Assembly (NCBI RefSeq): GCF_001424145.1
Contig: NZ_LMQM01000002.1
Span: forward strand, 39,219 to 103,218
DNA length: 64,000 bases
Direction of reading: 5' to 3'
Origin: Chryseobacterium sp. Leaf404
GTDB taxonomy: Bacteria; Bacteroidota; Bacteroidia; Flavobacteriales; Weeksellaceae
Numbering within the stretch: the stretch's first letter is position 1; each line of letters starts with the position of its first letter. Under the pieces are notes generated by a model, which was not told the DNA's origin, ran no database searches, and saw nothing but the letters and a program-made list of their open reading frames with translations. Position numbers and translations under genes: made by a program. Of the stretch, positions 8,660 to 17,716 are shown one piece after another.

Positions 8660-9163
8660 ATGGTAGGAATAATAATGGGAAGTCAGAGCGACTTGCCAAT
8701 CATGGAACAGGCAGCAACATTTTTAAAATCACTTGATATCCCTTACGAACTGACGGTGGTTTCCGCGCACAGAACGCCTGAAAGAATGTTTGATTACGCC
8801 AAAACAGCGAAAGAAAGAGGATTGAAAGTAATCATTGCAGGAGCCGGAGGAGCCGCACATTTACCGGGAATGGTCGCGAGTTGCACTACCTTACCTGTAA
8901 TTGGAGTTCCGATTTTATCAAGCAATTCTATAGACGGATGGGATTCTGTTCTCTCTATTCTTCAGATGCCGGGCGGAATTCCCGTAGCGACAGTTGCTTT
9001 GAACGGAGCTTTGAATGCAGGAATTCTGGCAGCAAAAATCATTGCCAGTGCAGACGACACAGTTTCTGAAAATCTTCAGAAATACCAGGATGCTTTGAAA
9101 GATAAAGTTTTGGGAACGGTGGATGATGTTAAATCTAAACATCCCAATCATTTCGATATTTAA
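8660..9163 (+). CDS. purE: N5-carboxyaminoimidazole ribonucleotide mutase (PurE, class I)
   Basis: 167 residues, the usual length. It converts N5-CAIR to CAIR in de novo purine synthesis, in the cytoplasm. The N-terminal VGIIMGSQSDLPIMEQAA contains the GSxSD substrate-binding loop, and VVSAHRTPERMFDYAKTA carries the SAHRTP motif with the catalytic histidine. GAGGAAHLPGMVA and the GWDSVLSILQMPGGIPVATV stretch complete the active site. The partner purK is not adjacent. A strong terminator follows. Confidence 0.97.
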   Translation: MVGIIMGSQSDLPIMEQAATFLKSLDIPYELTVVSAHRTPERMFDYAKTAKERGLKVIIAGAGGAAHLPGMVASCTTLPVIGVPILSSNSIDGWDSVLSILQMPGGIPVATVALNGALNAGILAAKIIASADDTVSENLQKYQDALKDKVLGTVDDVKSKHPNHFDI

Positions 9164-9170
9164 AAACAAA

Positions 9171-9203
9171 ACAAAATCCGCCACGAAGCGGATTTTGTTT
9201 TTT
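9171..9203 (+). terminator. Terminator of purE
   Basis: ACAAAATCCGC (9171-9181) pairs perfectly with GCGGATTTTGT (9188-9198) across CACGAA, followed by a T run. Confidence 0.9.
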
Positions 9204-9389
9204 ATAAACTGTATTTGACATACAGAAAACTCCCTGCAGCAGTGCTATGGGTTGTTTCCGAAGTGGGAAAGTATGTTGCAGATGTGCATGAATCTTTCCT
9301 GAAAGTTATTCAATTTATGATATAAAAAATCAAAATTAATGTGGTAATGAGTGATTTTAAGATGAAGTTGATGTTTTTAAAGAAAGTAC

Positions 9390-10778
9390 TTATTTTTTAA
9401 TGAATTTAAACGTCCTCATTGAGTGCTTTGTTTTTAACAGGAGAATATAATTTCCCTTCGATAATACTCTGACGTCAATTTGATTTTTATCTGAATTAAA
9501 ATGGTTCTGCAAAACAACTCTCCCGCTGTGATCGAAGATTTTGTAGCTGTCAGTATTTTTTATGTTTTTGAAGTAAATAAAATCAGATACAGGATTTGGG
9601 TAAATAGAACTTTCCTTTTCAAAAATGGTTTCTGAAGTGGACAGATCAGATTCGCAGGTGGGGTCGTAAACGTCGCCGGAAAATGTCCATCCTTTTACAT
9701 TGATGAGGTTGTTTCTTGCGGAGACGGCAAGCGGATGTGTGTAGACTGCTGAAGATACATTTCCCAGATTAAAATTATTGGGAGAATTGGGATTATTAGA
9801 CCATCCGAAAAGTGTTTTATCCCAATTGCTGCAGCTTAAATCGGTTCCGCTGAGCATTTGTAATCCATCAACTACTGAAGATAAATCCCAGGTACCGAGA
9901 TCCTGATTAAATATATCTGCCGCGCCAAAAAGCAGATCCATGTGGGTGACATTTGAAGTATCCCAGTTTGAAAGATCCTGATTGAAAGCATTGCAATAAT
10001 GAAATACATGATCCATACGTACTACACTCGATGTATTCCAGCTGTTGAGTGGTTGATTGAAGTTTGAGCATGCATGAAACATCCACCGTATATCTGTGAC
10101 ATTCGAAACATCCCAATTCCCCAATGGCTGATTGAACGCGGTTTGCCCAAACATATACGCCATATTGGTAATACTGGAGGTGTCCCAGAGAGAAATGCTC
10201 GAATTACCAACCAAGCCGCTTGAAAAAAACATAGCCTGTGCGGTTGTTACGTCTGATAAATCCGGCAAATCTGTCGCTGAAACATTGAGAAACTGACAGT
10301 TCATAAATGCAAATTCCATACTGTTCCAATGGATGTTTCCCCATTGTGAAACATTCAGGATTTTCTTGGCATCTCCGCTGTATATGTTTACAAGCGGAGG
10401 AACATCAATCGGGGTTGGGAAAAATGTGTCAGGAAATTTTACTGCCTCAAAATTTCCGTTTCCGTTGCTTACTTTCACAATATAAGTTGCGTTGGCTGGC
10501 ACGGGATTTTGCGGATTGCCAAATTCAATCAGAAAGTTTTTGGATGAACTGATATTAGACAGAACACCGTTATGTGTAGGAAATCCTGCTTCTTCCCAGG
10601 CAACATTAAAATTATTGCCAGTACCTGGAAACCATATTTGTGTAGCCGTGGAAGGGATACCTCCAAATATATTTGTTGTGGAAGCATTAGAGGGTTTCCA
10701 GACAGTGATAAATTCATTCTGAGCCGTGACCGAAAGCGAAAACAGAATTAAAATTAATAATAAAAGTGATTTTTTCAT
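9390..10778 (-). CDS. BspA-like DUF285 repeat protein with T9SS type A sorting domain
   Basis: 462 residues. Signal peptide MKKSLLLLILILFSLSVTAQ. An N-terminal domain (about 22-135, ITVWKPSN...) is followed by 25-residue DUF285 repeats of the form FNQPLGNWDVSNVTDIRWMF, about four clear units with the FNQ anchor between residues about 180 and 310. The C-terminal 75 residues (SIYPNPVSDFIYFKNIKNTD... GRVVL ... GNYILLLKT ... FIKK) form a T9SS type A sorting domain. It is therefore expected to cross the outer membrane by T9SS and be anchored or released by PorU. DUF285 proteins are BspA-type leucine-rich surface proteins that often bind host or matrix proteins, but the ligand here is unknown. It has half the repeats of its two upstream paralogues. 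Confidence 0.88.
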   Translation of the reverse strand: MKKSLLLLILILFSLSVTAQNEFITVWKPSNASTTNIFGGIPSTATQIWFPGTGNNFNVAWEEAGFPTHNGVLSNISSSKNFLIEFGNPQNPVPANATYIVKVSNGNGNFEAVKFPDTFFPTPIDVPPLVNIYSGDAKKILNVSQWGNIHWNSMEFAFMNCQFLNVSATDLPDLSDVTTAQAMFFSSGLVGNSSISLWDTSSITNMAYMFGQTAFNQPLGNWDVSNVTDIRWMFHACSNFNQPLNSWNTSSVVRMDHVFHYCNAFNQDLSNWDTSNVTHMDLLFGAADIFNQDLGTWDLSSVVDGLQMLSGTDLSCSNWDKTLFGWSNNPNSPNNFNLGNVSSAVYTHPLAVSARNNLINVKGWTFSGDVYDPTCESDLSTSETIFEKESSIYPNPVSDFIYFKNIKNTDSYKIFDHSGRVVLQNHFNSDKNQIDVRVLSKGNYILLLKTKHSMRTFKFIKK

Positions 10779-10952
10779 AATATTTTGGTGTGATGTTGTT
10801 TTTATTATGGCAATTTTTCTTCACCCTGTAAAAATTTAAACAGAAAGTACGCGGTTTTCTTTACCTTTCTTTGGTTTTTATGGTTTGTAAAGTCTTAAAA
10901 TAATAAAGTCTAAAAAGGTTTTTTAAATATTTTTGAGTTAAAGACAGGTAGG

Positions 10953-12626
10953 TTATTTTTTGATAAATTTAAGATTGATCAAGGCTTCTTTAGTTTTGAT
11001 CTGAAACAGATAATTTCCTTTGGTTAAATTTCTTACATCAGTTTTGTCTACATTCAATTTTCCCTGTAAAACAATTCTTCCGCTGCTGTCGAAAATTTTG
11101 TAGTTCCCTGTATTTTTTAAATTTTTAAAATAAATAAAATCTGAAACCGGATTAGGATAGACTGATATCCCATTTGAAAGAGTGGCTTCAGAGATTGATA
11201 AATCTGACTCACATGTCGGCTGGTAACTGTCTCCGGTGAAAGACCAGCCTTTTGAGGTGATGAGATAGTTTCTCGCTGTCACTGCAGCCGGATGAGCGTA
11301 TTTCATCGGCGATGCACTTTGAAGGCTGATGTTATTGGGAGTTGCAGGATTCAGGCTCCAGCCGTAGAGCGTCCTGTCATAATTCTGGCAGGTTAAACCG
11401 GAATTAAAAAACATTCCCTGTCCCAAAACGAGTGACGAGAGATTCCAGTTTCCCAAGTTCTGATTAAAAACTGTAGCTCCATTAAACATATTTTGAATGT
11501 TGATCATCTGGGAAGTATCCCAACTTCCGATATTTTGATTGAAGGCAACTGCCATAAAAAACATTCCATGCGCCACAGTGACATTTGATGTATTCCAGTT
11601 TCCTATCGGTTGATTAAATACCGTTGCACCAAAAAACATAGAATGCGTGGCTGTTACGTTTGAAGTATTCCAGTTTCCTATGGGTTGGTTGAAGGCTTTT
11701 GCAAAAGTGAACATACCTTCCATAGTTGTTACCTGAGAAGTGTTCCAGCTGCCGACCGGCTGGTTAAAAGCCCACGCGTTGATAAACATATTTTTCATAT
11801 TGACGACATTGGCTGTGTTCCAGCTGCCGATATGCTGATTGAAGCTTTTGGCACTGTTGAACATCTCTTCCATCGTAAGAACCTGAGAAGTATTCCAATT
11901 GTCGATGGGCTGATTAAAATTCTGAGCCGATGTAAAAACATATTTCATATTCTGTACATTAGACGTATTCCAGTTTCCTATAGGTTGGTTAAATAATGTA
12001 CAGCCGCTGAAGATGCCCAGTAAAGTATTGGCTGCGCCGGTATTCCAATTGTTGAAAGATGCATTTCCTGTAAGTGCTTCACAATTTCCAAACATGTAAG
12101 ACAGGTCTGAAACATTGTTGAGATTCGGGCTGTCGGTTGCCGTCATATTTAAGAGTTTGCATCCGTAAAAAGCTCCTCTCATAGAAGACCATACCGTAGA
12201 ACCCCACTGATTGATTTCTGTAATCTTATTTGTATCTCCGAATGAATAGGTCTGAGCCATGTTTTGAAAATCATCTCTGAATGCAACCCTATGAAAATTA
12301 CCATTGCCATTGCTTACCTTTACTCTGTAAGACGCATTTTGAGGATTTGGATTAAGTGGCGTGCCAAAATCCAGAAGCACCTGTGAGGCAGAGGTAACAT
12401 TATTCATAGTCATGTTGTGCGAGGGATAACCTACTTCTTCCCAAAAGATCGTATAATTGTTTCCCCGAAAAGGAGCCCACGCCTGGGTATAGGATGACGG
12501 GAAGGGAGCATCAGCTAAAGTTGAATTGGAAAAACTTTGCGGTTTCCAAGTCGTAATAAACTCGTTTTGTGCTTTTGAAAAGAAACAAAACAATAAAATG
12601 ATCAAGGTAAAGAATGACCTTTCCAT
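10953..12626 (-). CDS. BspA-like DUF285 repeat protein with T9SS type A sorting domain (eight repeats)
   Basis: 557 residues and a close paralogue of its neighbours. Signal peptide MERSFFTLIILLFCFFSKAQ, then NEFITTWKPQSFSN, the shared N-terminal domain. About eight 25-residue units carry the FNQ anchor (for example FNQPIGNWNTSNV, FNQNIGSWDTSQM), and the C-terminus has SVYPNPVSDFIYFKNLKNTG and FIKK, a T9SS sorting domain. It starts 17 bp after the stop of the next gene upstream, so the two are probably one transcript. The 174-bp gap to the 462-residue paralogue allows for a separate promoter. Function beyond surface display is unknown. Confidence 0.88.
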   Translation of the reverse strand: MERSFFTLIILLFCFFSKAQNEFITTWKPQSFSNSTLADAPFPSSYTQAWAPFRGNNYTIFWEEVGYPSHNMTMNNVTSASQVLLDFGTPLNPNPQNASYRVKVSNGNGNFHRVAFRDDFQNMAQTYSFGDTNKITEINQWGSTVWSSMRGAFYGCKLLNMTATDSPNLNNVSDLSYMFGNCEALTGNASFNNWNTGAANTLLGIFSGCTLFNQPIGNWNTSNVQNMKYVFTSAQNFNQPIDNWNTSQVLTMEEMFNSAKSFNQHIGSWNTANVVNMKNMFINAWAFNQPVGSWNTSQVTTMEGMFTFAKAFNQPIGNWNTSNVTATHSMFFGATVFNQPIGNWNTSNVTVAHGMFFMAVAFNQNIGSWDTSQMINIQNMFNGATVFNQNLGNWNLSSLVLGQGMFFNSGLTCQNYDRTLYGWSLNPATPNNISLQSASPMKYAHPAAVTARNYLITSKGWSFTGDSYQPTCESDLSISEATLSNGISVYPNPVSDFIYFKNLKNTGNYKIFDSSGRIVLQGKLNVDKTDVRNLTKGNYLFQIKTKEALINLKFIKK

Positions 12627-12643
12627 ATCGTTTTTATTTAATG

Positions 12644-14314
12644 TTAATTCTTTACAATTTTAAGGATTTTTATTGTTTTATTCATTGTGATTTGAAGTAT
12701 GTAGTTTCCTTTTGTTAAATTTCTAATATCAATTCGGTCTTTTTCTGATTCGCCTTTCGAAACTAACCTTCCACTGTTGTCAAAAATCCTGTAGCTCACA
12801 GCAGCCTTTAAATTTTTAAAATAAATAAAATCTGACGCCGGGTTCGGATAAATACTGAAATCGTCAGAAAATGCAGCTTCCTGTGTAGATAGAGCTGAAA
12901 CACATTTGTCGTCATACGTATCTCCTGTTATCGTCCATCCTTTGGTGTTGATGAGGTAATTTCTGGCATTTACTGCTGCGGGATGCGTGTAAATCATTGG
13001 TGAGGCGCTGCTGATGTTGATATTGCTTGCTGTAGAAGGGTTTGAGCTCCAGCCGTACAGCGTACTGTCATAATTTTGGCAATTCAGTCCGGAATTTTGA
13101 AATATGCTGTATGCATTGACAAGTGAGCTGAGATTCCAGCTGCCCAGATTTTGATTGAAATTTGCAGCACCGGTAAACATATTGCTCATATTATTAACTT
13201 GTGAAGTGTTCCAGCTGCCAATATTCTGATTGAAGGCAGAGGCATTTTGAAACATCGTATTCATACTGGTAACATTCGAAGTGTTCCAGTTTCCAATGGG
13301 TTGATTGAAGACTGAAGCATTATAAAACATCCCGTGCATGACAGTTGCAGCAGAGGTATTCCAGTTTCCGATAGGCTGATTAAAGGCCTTGGCACTCAAA
13401 AACATGTGGTTCATCTGCCACACTCCAGACACATCCCAGTTGGCCAGAGGTTGATTAAAAACCCATGCGTTGGCAAACATAAATTCCATTTCATCTACAT
13501 TAGAGACATCCCAGTCGCCGATGGGCTGATTGAAGCTTTTCGCGTTATTGAACATCGCGTCCATGGCGGTTACCTGAGAAGTATTCCAGTTTCCTATGGG
13601 TTGATTAAAGTTTTGATTCATCAGAAACACTGTACCCATGTTTTGTACATTACCGGTATTCCAGTTTCCTATAGGTTGGTTGAAAACAGTGCAGGACATG
13701 AAAATACCCTGTAAACTGGTTACACCGGAAATATCCCAGCTGTTGATAGAACTGTTACCGATAAGAGATGAGCAGCCGGCAAACATAGAAGACATATCTG
13801 TTACAGCACTCAGATTGGGAATATCACTAGCAGTCATATTTAAATTCATACATCCTGAAAAAGCATTACGCATAGAAGACCATACTGTAGATCCCCATTG
13901 GTTGATCTGTACAATTTTAGCGTTGTCTCCAAGATGGCCAATGGTATTTGTGGGATCATCATCGCTGAAATAAATACGGTGGAAATTACCGTTTCCATTG
14001 CTCACTTTTACTGTATAGGTGGCGTTAGCCGGAATTGGATTATGAGCGGTGCCAAAATCCAGTAAGACCTGATACTGAGAAGTAACATTACTGATCGTAG
14101 AATTATGAGCAGGATAGCCTACTTCTTCCCAGGAAATTTTATAATCTGTTCCTGCAAAAGGAGCCCATGCCTGTGTAGCAGAAGATGGAAATGGAGGATT
14201 GTTTGGAAGGATATTGGCGGTGTTGCTGGGTTTCCACGTTGTGATAAATTCATCCTGTGCTTTTGGAAAAAAACATAAAAGCGAGATGATTAAGGTGAAT
14301 ACTGTTTTATTCAT
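12644..14314 (-). CDS. BspA-like DUF285 repeat protein with T9SS type A sorting domain (first of three)
   Basis: 556 residues. Signal peptide MNKTVFTLIISLLCFFPKAQ, N-terminal domain beginning DEFITTWKPSNTAN, about eight DUF285 units (FNQPIGNWNTSNVTSMNTMF is a typical one), and the sorting domain SIYPNPASDFIYFKNLKAAV... ending LKIVKN. Nearly the same repeat appears many times in DNA as well as protein, so the array can change length by recombination. It leads the tandem cluster. A decayed relative lies just upstream at 14517-14726. Confidence 0.88.
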   Translation of the reverse strand: MNKTVFTLIISLLCFFPKAQDEFITTWKPSNTANILPNNPPFPSSATQAWAPFAGTDYKISWEEVGYPAHNSTISNVTSQYQVLLDFGTAHNPIPANATYTVKVSNGNGNFHRIYFSDDDPTNTIGHLGDNAKIVQINQWGSTVWSSMRNAFSGCMNLNMTASDIPNLSAVTDMSSMFAGCSSLIGNSSINSWDISGVTSLQGIFMSCTVFNQPIGNWNTGNVQNMGTVFLMNQNFNQPIGNWNTSQVTAMDAMFNNAKSFNQPIGDWDVSNVDEMEFMFANAWVFNQPLANWDVSGVWQMNHMFLSAKAFNQPIGNWNTSAATVMHGMFYNASVFNQPIGNWNTSNVTSMNTMFQNASAFNQNIGSWNTSQVNNMSNMFTGAANFNQNLGSWNLSSLVNAYSIFQNSGLNCQNYDSTLYGWSSNPSTASNINISSASPMIYTHPAAVNARNYLINTKGWTITGDTYDDKCVSALSTQEAAFSDDFSIYPNPASDFIYFKNLKAAVSYRIFDNSGRLVSKGESEKDRIDIRNLTKGNYILQITMNKTIKILKIVKN

Positions 14315-14516
14315 ATTAATTGGATTGGTGTAAACTTTTGATGATTCTGATATTTCTCAAGTGTTTGGGGATGTATTTAAACAGGGCAGAGTACTAAAGA
14401 TGGGGTTCTGAAATGAATTTTGTCATCATTAATTTTTCTCTGCAAAACATCATATTTTGGTTGGAAGCCTTTAGCATTGCACTGCGTGAAAAATATTTCG
14501 TTTTGAGCTCTTGGGA

Positions 14517-14726
14517 TTAAACGCAGTTGTGTAAAATATCATCTGGTTTATTTTTCAGAGTGATAAAGCTGATCGATCCCGCTATGTCAGAATGAAAAAC
14601 AGCAGCACGCTTAAAAATGTTATGGAAATCTGCCACATAAGCAACATCCAAATCGCTAACAGGCTGGTAAAAACTCTGCACCATCGCAAATGTTTTGCCC
14701 ATCATCCTTAAATTTGATGCATTAGA
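14517..14726 (-). pseudogene. Remnant of a fourth DUF285-repeat gene
   Basis: About 70 codons remain readable. The translation LRMMGKTFAMVQSFYQPVSD, then LDVAYVADFHNIFKRAAVFH and SDIAGSI, keeps the DUF285 spacing (M..MF..A..F.QP...WD...V.....F..A..F), but Trp is lost and Asn of FNQ is Tyr. There is no signal peptide and no sorting domain; the residues upstream (up to 14831) are unrelated in character. It ends at TAA (14517-14519). I read it as a fragment left by loss of a fourth paralogue. Confidence 0.6.
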
Positions 14727-14859
14727 CTTGTTTAGTAATTTTATTTTAAAAAAGTAATTTTCTACAATCATTATTCTGAATTTAATTTGGTATCTTAAAA
14801 GAAAATCAAAGATAGTTATTTTAATTTTCATTATTTCGTGAAATAGTGATTTTACCCAA

Positions 14860-14886
14860 AAAAAAAACCACCGGATCTGGTGGGTT
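14860..14886 (-). terminator. Terminator of the YiaA/B gene
   Basis: On the minus strand AACCCACC pairs with GGTGGTT (one bulge) around AGATCC, followed by a T run. Confidence 0.75.
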
Positions 14887-14895
14887 TCAGCTCTT

Positions 14896-15288
14896 TTATT
14901 CCTGAGTCATATTGTCTCTCGTATTTTTCTGGACGGCGATGGCACCAAATAAAGCCAGCAGAAATGCAAATCCGTAGAATCCTTTTTCACTTGGTAAAAT
15001 GGTGGCATTCCAAAGACCAATGGCCAGCAAAACAATCGATGAAAGCGTCGCAAACCAACAGATTCCGTAATAAATATCAGTTACTTTGATGTTTTCCAAA
15101 CGGTCACGCACGGCTTTCTGAAGTGAAACTACCGCAAACAAACCGTACAGCAGAATGGTGAAATAATATCCTTTTTCGTTAAGCTGCATTTCGGCTCTCG
15201 CCAACCCTACAATAAATCCTATCATTCCCGCTCCCAATGCTATCCAAGATGCTGCGACGAATGCGGTTGAAACTCCCTGTTTTTTCAT
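14896..15288 (-). CDS. YiaA/YiaB-family inner-membrane protein
   Basis: 130 residues with four hydrophobic helices in two similar halves: AASWIALGAGMIGFIVGLAR with NEKGYYFTILLYGLFAVVSLQ, then GICWFATLSSIVLLAIGLWN with SEKGFYGFAFLLALFGAIAV. Each half carries the EKG(Y/F) turn of the YiaA/B two-helix domain. The duplication is that of E. coli YiaA. The role is unknown beyond the inner membrane. A typical start with MKKQGVSTAF is present, and the gene is monocistronic with its own terminator. Confidence 0.85.
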   Translation of the reverse strand: MKKQGVSTAFVAASWIALGAGMIGFIVGLARAEMQLNEKGYYFTILLYGLFAVVSLQKAVRDRLENIKVTDIYYGICWFATLSSIVLLAIGLWNATILPSEKGFYGFAFLLALFGAIAVQKNTRDNMTQE

Positions 15289-15514
15289 TATTTGTTTTTT
15301 TGTTTATTAATGATATCAAATATATTATTTTTTTGTGAATCTGTCTGATGAAATATAGGATTTTATCACTTTTATTGGAAAAACGAAGTATATCTGTGTA
15401 AGTTTTTAAATTTAAAATGAGTTGGCTACATTAATTGAAACTTGATAATATATCTGTTAGTTAGTGAAGAATAGATTTCAATAACTTGAATACGAGATAA
15501 GAAAGATTCTATAA

Positions 15515-15641
15515 TTCAACAGGAATGTGCTTTAACCCATTCATGGAAAAAAGATATACATTTGGCCTTAGCCGAAATCTACCTTAAAGTTTCGGCTAAA
15601 GCTTTATAATGTTCATTATAAGAAAGATCTGGCTAAAGCCC
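15515..15641. repeat. Palindromic element of the GGCTTTAGCC family, copy 1
   Basis: The phrase TTCAACAGGAATGTGCTTTA with ACCCATTCATG resembles 44312-44345 (TTCAATAGGAATGGGCTTCA with GCCCATTTATG). Both are followed by TTAGCC palindromes (GGCCTTAGCCGAAA..TTTCGGCTAAAGC here; GGCTTTAGCC there). Confidence 0.5.
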
Positions 15642-15717
15642 GACGCTATTGATTTAACTCTGTGAAAATTTATACTTAAAGCTTAATCCGAAATCATGTT
15701 AATTAATATATGTGTCA

Positions 15718-15770
15718 ATTCCCCTCCTCTGGAGGGTGGCGAAAAATCTTCGATTTTTTGACGGGGTGGT
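15718..15770. repeat. CTCCTCTGGAGGG-hairpin phrase
   Basis: CCCCTCCTCTGGAGGG is a hairpin, followed by GGCGAAAAATCTTCGATTTT with a central AAAATC/GATTTT dyad and TTGACGGGGTGGT. I know this as a common dispersed phrase in flavobacterial genomes (from memory). Only one copy lies in this window. Confidence 0.4.
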
Positions 15771-15786
15771 GTATGCGCAATCTTGG

Positions 15787-15868
15787 ACTAGCCCCGATAG
15801 CAGCGGCATCCTTTTGTGATGAGGAACAACGAAGAGCAAAAGAAACAGCGGATAGCGGGAAAAAGCTC
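15787..15868 (+). repeat. Dispersed repeat with GGCATCCTTTTGTGATGAG core, copy 1
   Basis: ACTAGCCCCGATAGCAGCGG is followed by CATCCTTTTGTGATGAGGAA, CAACGAAGAGCAAAAGA and GCGGATAGCGGGA. The same blocks in the same order occur at 63747-63831 on the other strand. Confidence 0.75.
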
Positions 15869-16018
15869 TTTAGTGTGTTTGAGAGTAGGAGAGTCGGAGA
15901 GTGAGAGAGTTTGAGGAGAAGTATTCTAGTGGTTTAGTAATTTAGTTGATTAGATTTTAGTTTTAGGGTTTTAGGGTTTGAGAGTGGAAAGTGGGAGAGT
16001 TTGAGAAAATTTGTATAA

Positions 16019-16048
16019 AAAAACGCTCCGGAAAAATTTCCGAAGCGT
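16019..16048 (-). terminator. Terminator of ahcY
   Basis: AACGCTTCGGAAA and TTTCCGGAGCGTT (minus strand) form a long hairpin with one mismatch, followed by a run of seven T. Confidence 0.9.
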
Positions 16049-16070
16049 TGTATATTGATGATTGCCAATG

Positions 16071-16123
16071 ATTGCTCATTATCAATTGCTCATTATCAAT
16101 TGCTCATTATCAATTGCTCATTA
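16071..16123. repeat. 14-bp tandem repeat ATTGCTCATTATCA, 3.8 copies
   Basis: Perfect units at 16071-16084, 16085-16098, 16099-16112 and a partial at 16113-16123. It lies between the ahcY stop and its terminator, so it is transcribed as 3' UTR. Confidence 0.9.
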
Positions 16124-16130
16124 CCGATAA

Positions 16131-17447
16131 TTAATATCTGTAGTATTCCGGCTTGTAAGGTCCATGTACTTCTACACCGATGTACTCAGCCTGCTCAGTA
16201 GAAAGAACTTCCAACTCTACGCTTAATTTTTTAAGGTGAAGAGCTGCTACTTTCTCATCTAAATGTTTTGGTAACATATACACTTCGTTTCCGTAAGCCT
16301 GAGAATTAGTCCAAAGTTCGATTTGAGCCAAAGTCTGGTTAGAGAATGAGTTAGACATTACAAACGATGGGTGACCAGTTGCACAACCAAGGTTTACCAA
16401 TCTGCCTTCAGCAAGAATGATCACCTCTTTACCTTCTTCCAAAGTATAGATGTCAACCTGTGGTTTAACCTCAGATTTTGTGTGTCCGTAGTTCTCGTTT
16501 AACCAAGCCATATCGATTTCGTTATCGAAGTGACCGATGTTACAAACGATAGCTTTATCTTTTAATTTTAAGAAATGTTCTTTTCTTACGATGTTGAAGT
16601 TACCTGTTGTAGTGATTACGATATCTGCGTTATCTACTACAGAATCTAATCTTTTTACTTCAAAACCGTCCATTGCAGCCTGTAGCGCACAGATTGGATC
16701 GATTTCTGTAACCGTAACGATAGAACCGGCACCCCTGAAAGATGCAGCAGTACCTTTACCTACGTCTCCGTATCCGCAAACTACCACTCTTTTACCGGCC
16801 AACATGATGTCAGTTGCTCTTCTTACAGCATCAACTGCAGATTCTTTACATCCGTATTTGTTGTCAAATTTAGACTTGGTAACAGAATCATTCACGTTGA
16901 TTGCAGGCATTACCAAAGTTCCGTTTTTCATTCTTTCGTACAATCTGTGAACTCCTGTAGTTGTTTCTTCAGAAAGACCTTTGATGTCTTTTGTGAATTC
17001 AGGATATCTGTCGAAAACCATGTTGGTTAAATCTCCACCGTCATCCAAAATCATATTTAATGGCTTTCTGTCTTCACCAAAGAATAAAGTCTGCTCAATA
17101 CACCAGTCAAATTCTTCTTCGTTAAGACCTTTCCAGGCATAAACAGGGATTCCTGCAGCGGCAATTGCAGCAGCAGCGTGATCCTGAGTAGAGAAAATAT
17201 TACAAGAAGACCAGGTAACTTCGGCACCTAATGCAACCAAAGTTTCAATCAAAACTGCAGTCTGGATCGTCATGTGAAGACATCCTGCGATTCTTGCTCC
17301 TTTCAGCGGCTGAGATGGCCCATATTCTTCACGGATAGCCATCAAACCTGGCATTTCTGCCTCTGCCAAGGTAATTTCTTTTCTTCCCCATTCTGCAAGG
17401 GAGATATCCTTAACTTTATAAGGAATGTATTGTGTTGTTGTACTCAT
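16131..17447 (-). CDS. ahcY: Adenosylhomocysteinase (S-adenosyl-L-homocysteine hydrolase)
   Basis: 438 residues, the usual bacterial size. It splits S-adenosylhomocysteine reversibly into adenosine and homocysteine with a bound NAD, clearing the product of methyltransferases. Visible motifs are [15 protein letters not shown] (about 80-94), the [15 protein letters not shown] segment (186-200), the dinucleotide-binding [14 protein letters not shown] (221-234, GxGxxG at 225-230), [12 protein letters not shown] and the C-terminal [19 protein letters not shown], ending YKPEYYRY. Those match the family closely. A TAATTTTG -7 element precedes the ATG by about 37 bases. Confidence 0.98.
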   Translation of the reverse strand: MSTTTQYIPYKVKDISLAEWGRKEITLAEAEMPGLMAIREEYGPSQPLKGARIAGCLHMTIQTAVLIETLVALGAEVTWSSCNIFSTQDHAAAAIAAAGIPVYAWKGLNEEEFDWCIEQTLFFGEDRKPLNMILDDGGDLTNMVFDRYPEFTKDIKGLSEETTTGVHRLYERMKNGTLVMPAINVNDSVTKSKFDNKYGCKESAVDAVRRATDIMLAGKRVVVCGYGDVGKGTAASFRGAGSIVTVTEIDPICALQAAMDGFEVKRLDSVVDNADIVITTTGNFNIVRKEHFLKLKDKAIVCNIGHFDNEIDMAWLNENYGHTKSEVKPQVDIYTLEEGKEVIILAEGRLVNLGCATGHPSFVMSNSFSNQTLAQIELWTNSQAYGNEVYMLPKHLDEKVAALHLKKLSVELEVLSTEQAEYIGVEVHGPYKPEYYRY

Positions 17448-17484
17448 ATCTTCTGAATGATTTTAAATTCAAATATTTAAAGTG

Positions 17485-17492
17485 CAAAATTA
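17485..17492 (-). promoter_or_regulatory. -7 promoter element of ahcY
   Basis: TAATTTTG on the minus strand matches TAnnTTTG. The 17448-17716 gap otherwise holds the PPTase promoter and no gene. Confidence 0.5.
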
Positions 17493-17691
17493 CAACATAT
17501 AGTTTAGAAAAAAAAACGCATCCTTTACTTCAAAAATATGAGTTTTCACAGTTTTCTTTAAACTTAAGAGGATTAAGCTGTATTATAAGTTTAAAAAAAT
17601 AAATCAATTATTTTTCAGGCCAGCTTTTATTTCAGAATCTGAGTAGGCAAACTTGCTTCTCACAACATCTATTATCCCAGAAAAAATTCGT

Positions 17692-17699
17692 TATTTTTG
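17692..17699 (+). promoter_or_regulatory. -7 promoter element of the phosphopantetheinyl transferase gene
   Basis: TATTTTTG matches TAnnTTTG, 17 bases before the ATG. Confidence 0.55.
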
Positions 17700-17716
17700 C
17701 ACAATAATTCAAAACG

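Larger units (their letters stand above)
15289..16018. other. 840-bp region without a credible gene, filled by dispersed repeats
   Basis: Between the YiaA/B gene and ahcY no ORF resembles a protein. The stretch holds the ahcY terminator and several repeat types: a GGCTTTAGCC-type palindromic element (15515-15641), a GGAGGG/GGGGTGG phrase (15718-15770), the GGCATCCTTTTGTGATGAG element (15787-15868), and GTGGTTTAGTAATTTAG and GAGAGTTTGAG phrases up to 16010. The 64-residue reading frame at 15710-15904 lies entirely in repeats. Confidence 0.65.

Noticed and set aside
11685..11996. 103-residue plus-strand frame in the DUF285 gene
   Set aside because: It is the reverse of the repeat array, with the repeat reading on the other strand.
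13334..13973. Two plus-strand frames of 126 and 111 residues
   Set aside because: Both mirror the DUF285 repeats of the minus-strand gene.
15710..15904. 64-residue plus-strand frame in the repeat-rich gap
   Set aside because: It is made of the CTCCTCTGGAGGG phrase and the GGCATCCTTTTGTGATGAG repeat, which recurs elsewhere untranslated.
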